Notes: a model not told the origin generated them from the sequence alone. DNA of 64,000 nucleotides from Antarctobacter heliothermus (GCF_002237555.1 NZ_CP022540.1:1558501-1622500); one strand, 5' to 3'; shown: positions 9,361 through 18,818, numbered from the stretch's first letter. Program-made: numbers and translations.

Positions 9361-10164
9361 TCATACATTTACAAGACGGTCGACCACCTCGCGCGCGGTG
9401 CGGGTCATGTCGACCTGTCCGAAATCGTCGAGATCGGTGATGTTGGGGAACATGCTGAGGAACAGGGCGCGCATGTTCTGACCCAGTGCCTGACCGGCGG
9501 TGTTGCCGGGGTGATAGGTTTCCAGCTCCACCCCGCCGATGCGGATGGTGGTGTGGCGCTGCACCATCAGATGGAACAATTGCACCGTCCCCATCGGCGT
9601 CACCTGCAAGTAGCGGTCGCCGTCGACATAGTCGCGCACTGGCGCCAGCACGCAATCCTTGCCCAGTAGATCCTCCAGCCGCGGGTGGCGCACCACCATG
9701 CGGGCCGCTGGACCCAGCAGCAGGTCCATCGGCGGATGTCCCATGCCAAAGGCGTCGCTGGTGATCCGTGTCATATGGGTCAGTGTCGTGGCAGATTGGT
9801 CATGCCCCGGCACATAGGTGGTTGAGCCGATCCATGTGACCGGCACGGCCCCGCGCGCGGTTTCGATGTAATCGCCCGGCACCACATCCTCGATTGCGAC
9901 CGCACCGCGCACTGTTTCGATCAGCGTGCCACGCGCCAACGCGGTTGCGCATTCCTCGAACAGGGGGGAAGCGGGGGCGACGTGCTGGGTGAACGAGACC
10001 GTGAGGTCCGGGAGCAGGGCGGCGACCTCGTATTTGCGCATGAGAGAGCCTGCGCGACGAGGTCGCCCGTCCGGAGAGATCTCCCGGTCCGAATGGACGG
10101 GAGACGAGAGAGCAGTGTCGGCCATCGGGGCAATTCCCGAAAGACCACGGTGGAGACGTGTCAT
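9361..10164 (-). CDS. Hint (Hedgehog/intein) domain-containing protein
   Basis: A 267-residue protein of the Rhodobacterales Hint_2 type. The domain runs from about residue 72 (ARGTLIETVRGAVAIEDVVPGDYIET) to the LMVQRHTTIRIGGVELETYHPG block near its end. The position where active Hint domains carry a nucleophilic Cys or Ser (Cys-x-x-x-GTLI) is Ala here, so self-splicing or cleavage is doubtful. There is no convincing signal peptide. The start is uncertain: ATG 10164 has GGGGTG upstream, while ATGs at 10125 and 10041 and a TTG at 10212 are also in frame. Role unknown; related proteins are often secreted or linked to extracellular matrix. Confidence 0.7.
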   Translation of the reverse strand: MTRLHRGLSGIAPMADTALSSPVHSDREISPDGRPRRAGSLMRKYEVAALLPDLTVSFTQHVAPASPLFEECATALARGTLIETVRGAVAIEDVVPGDYIETARGAVPVTWIGSTTYVPGHDQSATTLTHMTRITSDAFGMGHPPMDLLLGPAARMVVRHPRLEDLLGKDCVLAPVRDYVDGDRYLQVTPMGTVQLFHLMVQRHTTIRIGGVELETYHPGNTAGQALGQNMRALFLSMFPNITDLDDFGQVDMTRTAREVVDRLVNV

Positions 10165-10478
10165 GTGAACACCCCGGCAAAGGGTCACATCCGTGTTGGC
10201 CCCCACCAACAACGACAGACGGACGATTAAAAAAACGCATCTGACTGGTGACGATCTGGCCGCAACTGGCGGGTGTTGTCAAAATTAGCGTAGGGAGGGT
10301 GTGGTTTCGCGCGACAATGCGGCGACGTGCGCGGGATTGTCGGGAGAAAGCGGACGATTCCGCCACATTCAACCGGAAAGCGCGGCGAATCTCTGGCATT
10401 GGAATGTGGGTTTTGTGTCGTCGGGCAAGGCGCGTGTACGGCGCCTCGCCTGGGCGTTCAGGGCGACGGAGTGGAGGC
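10165..10478. other. Intergenic region, no gene recognised
   Basis: Several overlapping open frames exist on the plus strand, but their translations are Arg/Cys/Trp-rich and resemble noncoding GC-rich sequence. A short AT-rich patch (TTAAAAAAACG, near 10228-10238) lies just upstream of the Hint gene and is the likeliest promoter area. I see no hairpin or RNA gene. Confidence 0.5.
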
Positions 10479-10634
10479 TCAGGCGCGTTTGGCGATTTTC
10501 GGCTGGGCGTGTGCGGCTGCCATGCGGCGGGCGATCATCTGGGCGCGCGGTGCGCCGCGTTCAAACGGCAGGCGGGGCGCGCCCGATTTGGCGGTGGCGG
10601 TGATGGATGCAATAAAGCGGCGTTGCGGTTTCAT
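10479..10634 (-). CDS. Small basic conserved-looking protein (51 aa)
   Basis: A 51-residue frame beginning MKPQRRFIASITATAKSG and continuing through APRLPFERGAPRAQMIARR to IAKRA. Codon usage is GC-biased at third positions like its neighbours. A purine-rich AAGAAGAG lies about 7 nt before the ATG. From memory, similar 45-50-aa basic proteins with a LPFERG-like and IARR motif occur widely in Rhodobacterales without known function. It follows pgeF in the same direction, so it may be the last gene of the lgt-midA-pgeF unit. It is short, so confidence is moderate. Confidence 0.6.
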   Translation of the reverse strand: MKPQRRFIASITATAKSGAPRLPFERGAPRAQMIARRMAAAHAQPKIAKRA

Positions 10635-10767
10635 GGGAGGCTCTTCTTTCCTTTGCCGACAGGGACTGTCCCTACAATTCGCAGCGAATTGCGGCAGTAT
10701 TGGGACAATCGCGGGTCGATTGGCGGATTGTTTCCCAGACCTGACCGCGCATAGAGCCTGACCGCAG

Positions 10768-11523
10768 CTAGAGCCGGATGACAGAGATCAGTCGCCCATA
10801 GTCCGCCTCACGCGCATGGGTGGCGCGGCGGTAGGAGTAGAACAGGTCCGGGTCGGAATAGGTGCAATGGCGGGTCCATTCCGCCTCTACCCCAGCCTCA
10901 CGCAGGCGGTGCAGTCCGTAGGCGGGCAGGTCGAACATCATGCGGTCGTCTGTTCCGCCGGCAAAAAAGCGCGTGTTTGCCGGGTCTTCGGCGACGAAGT
11001 CCTCAAAGAACTCCGGGCCGACCTCATAGGCGCGCTGGCTGATGGTGGGGCCGATCACGGCACGGATGCCGTCGCGGGTGGCGCCAAGGGCCACCATCGC
11101 CTCAATCGTGGATTCCAGCACCCCGTCGCGTGCGCCGCGCCAGCCTGCATGGGCCGCGCCGATCACGCCTGCGTCCGGATCGGCAAAGAGCACCGGCTGG
11201 CAGTCGGCGGTCAGCACCCCCAGTGCCACGCCCGGCGTTGCGCTGACCAGTGCATCCGCCTTTGGGCGCGGATCGGGTAGCGGGCCGTTGACCGTGACGG
11301 CATCCGCGGAATGCACCTGATGCACGGTGGCCAGATGGTCCGGCGCGACCTCGACCGCGTCGGCGACGCGGGCGCGGTTGATCGCGACGATTTCGGTCTG
11401 GTCGGTCGATCCCGTGCCGCAGTTCAGCCCGGCAAAGATACCCGAGGACGCGCCGCCCTTGCGGGTAAAGAACCCGTGGCGGAACGGCGCGAGGCTGTTC
11501 GAGGTGATAATCTCGAGCGTCAT
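10768..11523 (-). CDS. pgeF: PgeF/YfiH family (peptidoglycan editing factor, multicopper-oxidase-like laccase domain)
   Basis: A 251-residue cytoplasmic protein of the DUF152/YfiH family, known variously as purine nucleoside phosphorylase/adenosine deaminase or polyphenol oxidase. In E. coli it edits peptidoglycan by removing misincorporated serine from UDP-MurNAc. Hallmarks are HGFFTRKGGAS (15-25), the VHQVHSADAV block, TADCQPVLF and the metal-binding AAHAGWRGA, then IGPTISQRAYEVG, and a C-terminal FYSYRRATHAREADYGR. The ATG overlaps the stop of the upstream midA-like gene by 4 nt (ATGA), indicating translational coupling. Confidence 0.93.
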   Translation of the reverse strand: MTLEIITSNSLAPFRHGFFTRKGGASSGIFAGLNCGTGSTDQTEIVAINRARVADAVEVAPDHLATVHQVHSADAVTVNGPLPDPRPKADALVSATPGVALGVLTADCQPVLFADPDAGVIGAAHAGWRGARDGVLESTIEAMVALGATRDGIRAVIGPTISQRAYEVGPEFFEDFVAEDPANTRFFAGGTDDRMMFDLPAYGLHRLREAGVEAEWTRHCTYSDPDLFYSYRRATHAREADYGRLISVIRL

Positions 11524-12593
11524 GACGTGGGGCGTAGCTCCAGTCCGGGGGGTGGCGGGGCACCCTGAGGCAGCAGGGCGAGTGTCTTGAACAGTGACCC
11601 CATTTCGTCCGGGTGCGTCAACCGGCGATGTGCGGCAATGTGGCTGTCGAGGGCCGGGCCACTGAGAGATTTGGCCAGCGCCTGCGCCCGTTGGGTGATG
11701 CCGAGCCGTTCCAGAAACACACCCTGCGGGGTCAGCAGCGTGTGCGCGGCGGGGGCGGCAGCGCGGGCGAGCGCCTCAAAATCCACATGGGTGGTCAGGT
11801 CCGATTCGCCCGGCTGCGCAAAGGGATCGATGGGCGCGTGGCCCTTGAGCGCCTGAAGTGTGTCGCCCAGCGATCGCCAGTCGCCATAGTCAATCAGCAG
11901 GGCGATGCCGCCCTGTGTCGCAATGCGCGCGCCAAGGACGGCGACAATGGCCTGACCGGGGGCGCAGGTTTCGACAAGGTCGCCGTCTTTGGTGTCGTCC
12001 TGCCGGTGGATCAGACCGGGTTGCGGTGCCGGGGCGGCAAGACCCAGCACGAGGTGATCGTCGTGCAAGCCGACCACGCGCTCGCGCCAGTCCTCACCGT
12101 CGCGTTGGAACTGGCGGACAGGCAGGGCGTCGAAGAATTCGTTGGCGACAAGGAACAGCGGGCCGTCCGGCAGGGTCTGGACCGCGTCGTGCCAAGTGGC
12201 CTGTGGCAGGCGTTTGGCCTGTTCGGCGCGCAGGCTGGGCGAGGTTTCGACCAGATGCAGGCGGGCGGCGGCGTGAAAGCCGGGGACGCGGGCGGTGGCG
12301 CGCAGGATGTCGGCCATCAGCGTGCCGCGCCCCGGTCCCAGTTCCGCCAGTATAAAAGGCGTGGGCGCGCCCTGATCCAGCCAGCATTGCGCCAGCGACA
12401 GGCCCAGCAGTTCACCGAACATCTGGCTGATCTCAGGCGCGGTGGTGAAATCGCCGCCCGCGCCCAGCGGGTCACGGGTGCTGTAATAGCCATACTGCGG
12501 GTGCATCAGGCAGGCCGCCATATAGTCGGCCAGCGTCATCGGCCCGGTCGTGGCGATCTGACGGGCAAGGATATCGGCGAGGGGCGTGGTCAC
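11520..12593 (-). CDS. MidA/NDUFAF7-like SAM-dependent methyltransferase
   Basis: A 357-residue protein of the COG1565 family. In mitochondria its relative NDUFAF7 methylates an arginine of a complex I subunit. Motifs: [19 protein letters not shown] (18-36), [21 protein letters not shown], the SAM-binding [15 protein letters not shown] (about 85-99), [12 protein letters not shown], and a C-terminal [17 protein letters not shown]. The start is GTG 12593, forming a 4-nt GTGA overlap with the lgt stop. The downstream pgeF overlaps by ATGA. The bacterial substrate is not established. Confidence 0.9.
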   Translation of the reverse strand: MTTPLADILARQIATTGPMTLADYMAACLMHPQYGYYSTRDPLGAGGDFTTAPEISQMFGELLGLSLAQCWLDQGAPTPFILAELGPGRGTLMADILRATARVPGFHAAARLHLVETSPSLRAEQAKRLPQATWHDAVQTLPDGPLFLVANEFFDALPVRQFQRDGEDWRERVVGLHDDHLVLGLAAPAPQPGLIHRQDDTKDGDLVETCAPGQAIVAVLGARIATQGGIALLIDYGDWRSLGDTLQALKGHAPIDPFAQPGESDLTTHVDFEALARAAAPAAHTLLTPQGVFLERLGITQRAQALAKSLSGPALDSHIAAHRRLTHPDEMGSLFKTLALLPQGAPPPPGLELRPTS

Positions 12594-13504
12594 GTTGCCG
12601 GGTCTGGTGTTGTTGCGGTGCGGGCGCGGCGCAGAGCGACCCAGATCGCCAGCGCGCCGCCCGCGATCATCGGCAGGGTCAGCAACTGGCCCATGGTCAG
12701 GCCGTAGCCGTTCACATGCAGGGCAAGGCCCAGCGGATTGCCCACGGTTTGGAACTGCGCGTCTGGCTGGCGGAAGAACTCGACAATAAAGCGCGCGATG
12801 CCGTAGCCCATAAAGAAGGTGCCCGCCACAGCGCCGGGGCGTTTCAGCCAGCCGCGATGCACCATCACCAGCAGCACGATCAGCAGCACCAGCCCCTCAA
12901 GCGTGGCCTCGTAAAGTTGTGAGGGGTGGCGGGCGCACAGTTCCCCCAAAGGTTGGCCGCAATCCTGTGCCAATCGGCCGGGAAAGATCACCGCCCAAGG
13001 CAGGTCCGACGGGCGGCCCCAAAGCTCGGCATTGATGAAATTCGCGATGCGGCCCAGCAGCAGGCCCGCAGGTGCGGCCAGCGCCAGCATGTCCGCCGTC
13101 GAGGCCAGCGGCACCTTGTTGCGTGCGCAGAACATCCAGACGGCAAAGACGACGCCCAGCAGTCCGCCGTGAAAGGCCATGCCGCCTTGCCAGATCATCG
13201 GGATTTCCAGCGGGTTCGATAGGTAATATCCCGGCATGTAGAAGAAAACAAAGCCCAGCCGCCCGCCAAGGATGATGCCAAGGATGACCCATGTCAGCAG
13301 ATCCTCGATCTGGCGGGGCGTCATTGGGGGCGAGTCATTGGCCCAGAGGTGCGCGCGCTTGACCGTCCAGACGGCCAGCCGCCAGCCGATCAGGATGCCC
13401 GCGATATAGGCCAGCGCGTACCAGCGCAGCGCAAATTCGAAACCGAAGAGCGCGATGGAAAAGATCTCTGACGAGAGGTCGGGGAAGGGGATAGCTGCCT
13501 GCAT
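12590..13504 (-). CDS. lgt: Prolipoprotein diacylglyceryl transferase
   Basis: A 304-residue inner-membrane enzyme that transfers diacylglyceryl from phosphatidylglycerol to the lobbox cysteine of prolipoproteins. About seven hydrophobic segments are visible. The Lgt signature [20 protein letters not shown] lies near the middle, preceded by GGLLGVV with its essential HG (MAFHGGLLG). RHPSQLYEA and the C-terminal [15 protein letters not shown] are also typical. I chose ATG 13504 with AGGA just upstream; the open frame runs further left but antisense to ubiK. First gene of the lgt-midA-pgeF set. Confidence 0.95.
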   Translation of the reverse strand: MQAAIPFPDLSSEIFSIALFGFEFALRWYALAYIAGILIGWRLAVWTVKRAHLWANDSPPMTPRQIEDLLTWVILGIILGGRLGFVFFYMPGYYLSNPLEIPMIWQGGMAFHGGLLGVVFAVWMFCARNKVPLASTADMLALAAPAGLLLGRIANFINAELWGRPSDLPWAVIFPGRLAQDCGQPLGELCARHPSQLYEATLEGLVLLIVLLVMVHRGWLKRPGAVAGTFFMGYGIARFIVEFFRQPDAQFQTVGNPLGLALHVNGYGLTMGQLLTLPMIAGGALAIWVALRRARTATTPDPAT

Positions 13505-13598
13505 GCGTCCTGTTGCCTCTTGTCTGGCGGCAAAGTCAACCTTGAGGGTTGCGCCTTGGGGGACCATATAGGAACGGAATGCAACGGCGGAGTGACCC

Positions 13599-13838
13599 AT
13601 GCAAACGCGTAATAAGGTTTTCGAGGATCTGAGCCAGCTGATGACCAACGCCATGGGCGTGGCGCAGGGCGCAAAAGACGAAGCAGAGACAGCGATGAAA
13701 TCGCTGGTGGACCGCTGGTTGGCGGATCGCGATTTTGTGACTCGCGAAGAGTTCGACGCGGTGCGCGCCATGGCGCAAAAAGCCCGTGAAGAAAACGAAG
13801 CGCTGAAGGCGCGGCTGGACGCGCTGGAAAAGGGCTAA
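13599..13838 (+). CDS. ubiK: UbiK/YqiC-type accessory factor (BMFP domain)
   Basis: A 79-residue helical protein of the BMFP family (COG2960). Residues 1-40 form an amphipathic helix region ([28 protein letters not shown]), and residues 50-79 form a C-terminal coiled coil ([30 protein letters not shown]). UbiK supports ubiquinone biosynthesis in enterobacteria, and the family binds membranes. It is transcribed divergently from lgt. Confidence 0.85.
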   Translation: MQTRNKVFEDLSQLMTNAMGVAQGAKDEAETAMKSLVDRWLADRDFVTREEFDAVRAMAQKAREENEALKARLDALEKG

Positions 13839-13928
13839 GGCCGGATCGTTCGTTTCGGCGGGCGGTTGTGGTGCTGGCCTTTGGGCGCGGCGAGTGGTGA
13901 GAGGAAACTCTCAAGACACTGATATTGG

Positions 13929-13974
13929 GGCGCGACGCTTGCAGCGATGCAAGGTTGCGCCTTTTTTCGTGCCC
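13929..13974 (+). terminator. Terminator after ubiK
   Basis: An imperfect hairpin GGCGCGACGCTTGCA / TGCAAGGTTGCGCC (loop GCGA) is followed directly by TTTTTT. It ends the ubiK unit before xylB. Confidence 0.7.
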
Positions 13975-14034
13975 TCTGTTTGACAGTCCGATCATTTGTT
14001 GGCTTTCGTGTCGGCCAGCAATGGAGGGATGGTG

Positions 14035-15486
14035 ATGTTTGTCGGTCTGGATTTGGGAACCTCGGGGCTGCGCGCCCTTCTGATCGATGGCGCGGGCCTG
14101 CCGCTGGGCAGCGCACAGCGCGCCTATGCGCCGGTTCATCCGCATCCCGGCTGGTCCGAGCAGGATCCGGCGGACTGGGTTGCCGCAGTGGATGCCGCAC
14201 TGGTGGAACTGGCCGCCGCGCATCCGCAGGCCATGGCGCAAGTGCGTGGCATCGGCGTTTCGGGCCATATGCATGGGGCCACCCTGCTGGACGACACGGG
14301 CGCTGTGCTGCGACCCTGCATCCTGTGGAACGACACCCGCAGCGCGGTTGAGGCGGCAGAACTGGACGGGACGGATGGGGTGCGCGCGCTGTCGGGCAAT
14401 ATCGTCTTTCCCGGTTTTACCGCGCCCAAGCTGCTGTGGGTCGCGCGGCATGAGCCAGAGGTGTTTGCCCGTGTCGCCACTGTCCTGTTGCCGGCGGCCT
14501 ACATGAACTTTCACCTGACCGGCGCGCGCTTTGCCGACATGTCCGACAGTGCGGGCACAGCGTGGCTGGACGTGGGCGCGCGCGATTGGTCGGCGCGTCT
14601 GCTGGAGGTGTCGGGCATGTCCGCCGACCAGATGCCGCGTCTGGTTGAGGGTTGTGAGGCGGGCGGCACGCTGCGGCCCGATCTGGCCGGGCGCTGGGGC
14701 ATGTCCGGAGAAGTGATCGTGGTCGGCGGGGCGGGGGACAATGCCGCCTCTGCCTGCGGTGTCGGGGCGATGCGTGAGGGGACCGGGTTTGTGTCTCTGG
14801 GCACCTCCGGCGTGGTGCTGGCCGGGCGGGACGGCTATGCGCCCTTGCCCGAAAGCGCGGTGCACACGTTCTGCCATGCGGTGCCGGGACAGTGGTATCA
14901 GATGGGCGTGATCCTGGCCGCGACGGACAGTCTGAACTGGTTGTCGCGGGTGACGGGCGCTTCACCGGCGGAGTTGTCGCAAGAGGTGGGTGACACGCTG
15001 GACGGGCCGGGTGACCTGCAGTTTCTGCCCTATCTCTCTGGGGAACGGACGCCCCACAACGACTCCGACATTCGGGGCGGGTTTCTGAACATCGATGTCG
15101 GTACCGAGCGGCGCGATATGACGCGTGCAGTGATGGAGGGCGTCGCCTTTGCCCTGCGCGATTGTGCCGAGGCGCTGAAGGCGTCGGGCGCGCGGCTGGA
15201 CCATATGCTGGCCATCGGTGGCGGTGCGCAGTCCCGCTATTGGGTCGAACTGCTGGCCACGGTGCTGGGCGTGCCTTTGGCCTTGCCTGAAAAGGGCGAT
15301 TTCGGTGCGGCGCTGGGCGCGGCCCGGCTGGCTATGTTGGGCGCGGGTGCGGGCAGCGTCGATGAGGTCATGGCCCCGCCGCCGATCCGCGAAACCATCG
15401 CGCCAAATGCGGCGCTGACAGCGGGTTATGACGCGGCCTACACGTCGTGGCGGCAGATTTATCCGGCGGTCAAGGGGCTGACATAA
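14035..15486 (+). CDS. xylB: Xylulokinase
   Basis: A 483-residue FGGY-family carbohydrate kinase that phosphorylates D-xylulose to xylulose 5-phosphate. N-terminal MFVGLDLGTSGLRALL (phosphate 1 motif), GVSGHMHGATLLD and LWNDTRS identify xylulokinase. The second domain has VVGGAGDNAASACG (catalytic Asp), SLGTSGVV, and the C-terminal FGGY signature region YLSGERTPHND with LAIGGGAQSRYWVELLA. GGAGG at 14023-14027 is 7 nt before ATG 14035. No xylose transporter or isomerase is nearby, so the physiological context is not visible here. Confidence 0.93.
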   Translation: MFVGLDLGTSGLRALLIDGAGLPLGSAQRAYAPVHPHPGWSEQDPADWVAAVDAALVELAAAHPQAMAQVRGIGVSGHMHGATLLDDTGAVLRPCILWNDTRSAVEAAELDGTDGVRALSGNIVFPGFTAPKLLWVARHEPEVFARVATVLLPAAYMNFHLTGARFADMSDSAGTAWLDVGARDWSARLLEVSGMSADQMPRLVEGCEAGGTLRPDLAGRWGMSGEVIVVGGAGDNAASACGVGAMREGTGFVSLGTSGVVLAGRDGYAPLPESAVHTFCHAVPGQWYQMGVILAATDSLNWLSRVTGASPAELSQEVGDTLDGPGDLQFLPYLSGERTPHNDSDIRGGFLNIDVGTERRDMTRAVMEGVAFALRDCAEALKASGARLDHMLAIGGGAQSRYWVELLATVLGVPLALPEKGDFGAALGAARLAMLGAGAGSVDEVMAPPPIRETIAPNAALTAGYDAAYTSWRQIYPAVKGLT

Positions 15487-15545
15487 GCACGGAATATCTG
15501 GACGCTATCGCGCCGATCCATTTTGTATGAGGGGTCGGCGGGGGG

Positions 15546-16355
15546 CTAGGCGTCGATCTGGTCTATCCAGACTTCGAACCCGGTCAGGTCGTGCCGCCCG
15601 AAACTGTGGACCATCGGCACATCCGCCGCGTCGCAGCCGCGCGCGATCAACACTCGGCCAAAGCGCGTGTCGTTGTTGCGCGGGTCAAAGGTCCACCACT
15701 GGCCGCCCAGATACACCTCCATCCAGGCAGCGAAATCCATTGGCCGGATCGGCGTGCTTTGCCCGATGTCGCTGACATAGCCGGTGCAATACCGCGTCGG
15801 GATGTTCAATGCCCGACACAGCGCAACGGCAAGATGAGTGTAATCCCGGCAGACGCCGACGCCCTCATTCAGCGCCTCGACGGCGGTGCGTGTGGGCCGC
15901 GAATGTTCATAGCCAAACTGGATATGGCCATGCACAAAGTCGCAGACCGCCTGCACCCGCGCCCAGCCCAGAGGGGTCTGGTCAAACCGGTCCCACGCGA
16001 AATTCGACAGCACATCGCTTTCGCAATACCGGCTGGGAAGAAGATACTCCAACACCTCGCTGGGCAACAGTTCCACGGGCACTTGGGGGGCATCAAGCCC
16101 GACCGGGTCAGATAGGCCTTCGTCAAACAGCGTGCCTTCGGTCGAAACGGTCATCTGACCCGGCGGCGCGACAAGGCGCGTGGCCCAATTGCCGAAACTG
16201 TCTCGGTACGCCTCTGTCGGGACGGCTGGATTGGTGCGCAACAGGTCGGGTCGTTCCAGATTGCTGGCCCGGGAATAATGGACGTTCAGTAGGAAGATCA
16301 TCGGCGTCGGCATCGCAACATCAACAGAAATCTGGCATCCCAAGCGAAGGTGCAT
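15546..16355 (-). CDS. Transglutaminase-like (cysteine protease-fold) family protein
   Basis: A 269-residue protein. N-terminal beta-rich segment (residues 1-110) followed by the transglutaminase core with the catalytic Cys in EGVGVCRDYTHLAVALCRALNIPTRYCTGYV, the His in MDFAAWMEVYLGGQWWTFDPRNND (His replaced by Met: the usual form is FHAWxEV, here AAWMEV), and the Asp in FDPRNND. The absence of His at the usual H-A-W position is notable, although related DUF-type members vary. Start ATG 16355 has GGGAGC 6 nt upstream. No signal peptide. Often such genes accompany circularly permuted ATP-grasp proteins; none is seen here. Confidence 0.85.
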   Translation of the reverse strand: MHLRLGCQISVDVAMPTPMIFLLNVHYSRASNLERPDLLRTNPAVPTEAYRDSFGNWATRLVAPPGQMTVSTEGTLFDEGLSDPVGLDAPQVPVELLPSEVLEYLLPSRYCESDVLSNFAWDRFDQTPLGWARVQAVCDFVHGHIQFGYEHSRPTRTAVEALNEGVGVCRDYTHLAVALCRALNIPTRYCTGYVSDIGQSTPIRPMDFAAWMEVYLGGQWWTFDPRNNDTRFGRVLIARGCDAADVPMVHSFGRHDLTGFEVWIDQIDA

Positions 16356-16618
16356 GTGGTGCTCCCGAAACGTGTCCTGCCTGACCGCCGGTACGGGGGT
16401 CTCCGGTGCAGAAGCCGTATGTTTCCCCACCCAAACACCTTTTGACCGGCAGGAAAAGGCTCGCGGCATCGCCTTTGTCTGCGCCGGACCTGCGATGCCC
16501 AACGAATGGGCCGCCCTGCGGGATGCGTTCCCCGACCGACGGACGTGCAGCGGCGTGCGCGTTGCGGGGGAGAAAACGCATCGTTTGGTTTGTTGGCGGG
16601 TCTGCCGTCGTCCGCGCG

Positions 16619-17323
16619 TCAGTCGCGCGTTGGGAACATCTGCTGTGCTATCCCGGCGAACAACAGGTAGACCGATGTCACCAACAGCCCCCAATGCGCC
16701 CAACTGGCCGGGTGAAAGTGCACCCAAGCCGCCCAGCCGGCAAAGATCGTCCAGGCCAGCGCCACCGGCAGCGATACAGCGCGCCAGCGCTCCGTACGGA
16801 CCGGATGAATGAACTTCAACGGCAGGAACATCGCCACCGCCAGAAGCGTGACCAGCACGATGATCACCCAGAACCCCGGCTCTATCGCGAACAGTACCAA
16901 CACCAACATGTTCCAGCAGCCGGGAAACCCTTGAAAGGAATTGTCCGCCGTCTTCATCCGGTTGTCGGCAAAATACATCGCGCTGGAAAAGGTGATGAGG
17001 ATGATCGCAAACCAGCCTGTCCAGCCCGGCAACAACCCGGATTGAAACAGGGCAAAGGCGGGAATGAAGACGTAAGTGAGATAGTCGATGATCAGATCCA
17101 GCAGCACCCCGTCAAACCGGGGCGCATGGGTCTTGACGTCAAACTTTCGCGCCAACGGTCCATCGATGCCGTCCACAGCGAACGCCACCACCAGCCACAG
17201 GAACATCAGCGACCATTCTTCCCGCACCGCAGCCAGCATGGCCAACATCGCAAAAACCGCACCGGTCGCTGTCAGCAGGTGGACGGAAAGGGCGCTTGTT
17301 TCGGGTTTGATACGGGGAGTCAT
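16619..17323 (-). CDS. pcs: Phosphatidylcholine synthase (CDP-alcohol phosphatidyltransferase)
   Basis: A 234-residue inner-membrane protein with about seven hydrophobic segments. It carries a CDP-alcohol phosphotransferase motif (DGIDGPLARKF, then G-V-L-L-D-L-I-I-D) in the spaced form typical of Pcs, followed by YLTYVFIPAFALF. Pcs condenses choline with CDP-diacylglycerol to make phosphatidylcholine, a route common in alphaproteobacteria. Other recognisable blocks are SSAMYFADNRMKT and GFPGCWN. I start at ATG 17323; upstream in-frame sequence lacks coding character. Divergent from the HtrA protease gene. Confidence 0.92.
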   Translation of the reverse strand: MTPRIKPETSALSVHLLTATGAVFAMLAMLAAVREEWSLMFLWLVVAFAVDGIDGPLARKFDVKTHAPRFDGVLLDLIIDYLTYVFIPAFALFQSGLLPGWTGWFAIILITFSSAMYFADNRMKTADNSFQGFPGCWNMLVLVLFAIEPGFWVIIVLVTLLAVAMFLPLKFIHPVRTERWRAVSLPVALAWTIFAGWAAWVHFHPASWAHWGLLVTSVYLLFAGIAQQMFPTRD

Positions 17324-17440
17324 TGGACCGTCATGGCGCAAATGCGCGAGGGTTGCAATTGTCCCGGCGTGTCGCGCGGCTTGCATCGCGCCGGGGCGGG
17401 GGACATATCCTAGGGGTCTGGAGACAGTCGGAGAGATTTG

Positions 17441-18814
17441 ATGTTCAGAGCATTTGTTTGTTTCATTCTGCTGGCCCTGCCGGCGGGGGCCCAAGAGCCG
17501 CGCGTCCCGCAAAGCCCGGCAGAAATATCACTCAGCTTTGCGCCGCTGGTCAAGCAGGCGGCGCCCGGTGTGGTCAACATCTACGCCCGCCGCATCGTGG
17601 ATGCGCGCAGCCCGTTTGCCGACGATCCGGTCTTTGGCAACCTGTTCCGAGAGTTCCAGTCACGCCCAAGGGTGCAGAACTCGCTGGGGTCGGGAGTGAT
17701 CCTGTCGGCGGACGGGATCGTGGTGACAAACTATCATGTTGTCGGGCAGGCGACCGATATCCATGTCGTCCTGAACGACCGGCGCGAATACGACGCCGAG
17801 ATCCTGCTGGCGGATGAGGAATCGGATCTTGCCATCATGCGGCTGGCGGGGGCCAGCGACATGCCGCACCTGACGCTGCGCGACAGCGATACGGTTGAGG
17901 TGGGCGAACTGGTGCTGGCCATCGGCAACCCTTTTGGGGTGGGGCAGACCGTGTCGTCCGGCATCGTGTCAGGGCTGGCCCGTTCCGGCACCGCCACCGG
18001 CAATGCGCGCGGCTATTTCATCCAGACCGACGCGCCGATCAATCCGGGCAACTCAGGCGGGGCGCTGATCGACGTTGCGGGGCAGCTGATCGGGGTGAAC
18101 ACCTCTATCCTGACACGCTCTGGCGGGTCGAACGGCATCGGCTTTGCCATCCCGTCGGCGCTGGTGGCGCAGTTCGTCGAGCAGGCGCAAGAAGGCCATC
18201 GCCGGTTTCAACGGCCGTGGGCGGGCATGATCGGTCAGCCGGTGAACGCAGAACTGTCTGACAGTCTGGGCCTCACGGTGCCGGGCGGTGTGGTGATCGC
18301 GGAACTGCGCCCCGGCAGCCCCTTTGATTCGGCGGGTCTGCAAGTAGGGGACGTGGTGGTGCGGGTCGACCGCGCGCCGGTGAACACACCCGCCGAGATG
18401 CTGTTTCGCATGTCGGTGCGCGGCATCGGTCGCGCGGCAGAGGTGATTTATATCCGGCAGGGTCAGGAAAAGATCGCACTGGTTGATATGATTGCGCCGC
18501 CTGAATCGCCGCCGCGCGACACCATCGATTTGGGAGAATTGAGCATGCTGCCCGGCCTGCGGATTGCGCGGACAAATCCGGCGGTGATCGCGGAGCTGGG
18601 TCTGCCACATGACGCTGAGGGCGTGGTGGTGCTGGACCCCGGCCCATATGGCGGTCAGGTCGGCCTGCTAACCGGCGACCGGGTTCTGGGTATCAACGGC
18701 CGCCGGATCGACGCGCCGCGCGATGTCGACCAGATGCTGCGTGGCGGGGGCGGGCGCATACAGTTCGAGGTGCTGCGCGGCAACCGCCGCCTTCTCCTAC
18801 GGTTCCGGGCCTGA
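17441..18814 (+). CDS. HtrA/DegQ-type periplasmic serine protease
   Basis: A 457-residue protein with a signal peptide (residues 1-17, cleavage after AGA). The trypsin-like domain has the full triad: His99 (VVTNYHVVG), Asp129 (ESDLAIMRL) and Ser205 (NPGNSGGALI). Two PDZ domains follow, about 240-335 (PGGVVIAELRPGSPFDSAGLQ) and 365-457 (GVVVLDPGPYGGQVGLLTGD). The Q-linker typical of DegP is short, so it is closer to DegQ/DegS-like forms. It degrades or chaperones misfolded envelope proteins. ATG 17441 follows GGAGAG at about 5 nt. rarA starts 5 bp after its stop. Confidence 0.93.
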   Translation: MFRAFVCFILLALPAGAQEPRVPQSPAEISLSFAPLVKQAAPGVVNIYARRIVDARSPFADDPVFGNLFREFQSRPRVQNSLGSGVILSADGIVVTNYHVVGQATDIHVVLNDRREYDAEILLADEESDLAIMRLAGASDMPHLTLRDSDTVEVGELVLAIGNPFGVGQTVSSGIVSGLARSGTATGNARGYFIQTDAPINPGNSGGALIDVAGQLIGVNTSILTRSGGSNGIGFAIPSALVAQFVEQAQEGHRRFQRPWAGMIGQPVNAELSDSLGLTVPGGVVIAELRPGSPFDSAGLQVGDVVVRVDRAPVNTPAEMLFRMSVRGIGRAAEVIYIRQGQEKIALVDMIAPPESPPRDTIDLGELSMLPGLRIARTNPAVIAELGLPHDAEGVVVLDPGPYGGQVGLLTGDRVLGINGRRIDAPRDVDQMLRGGGGRIQFEVLRGNRRLLLRFRA

Positions 18815-18818
18815 TCGG

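Noticed and set aside
13390..14877. 495-codon minus-strand frame across lgt, ubiK and xylB
   Set aside because: It overlaps three well-supported genes in other frames and has no recognisable domain.
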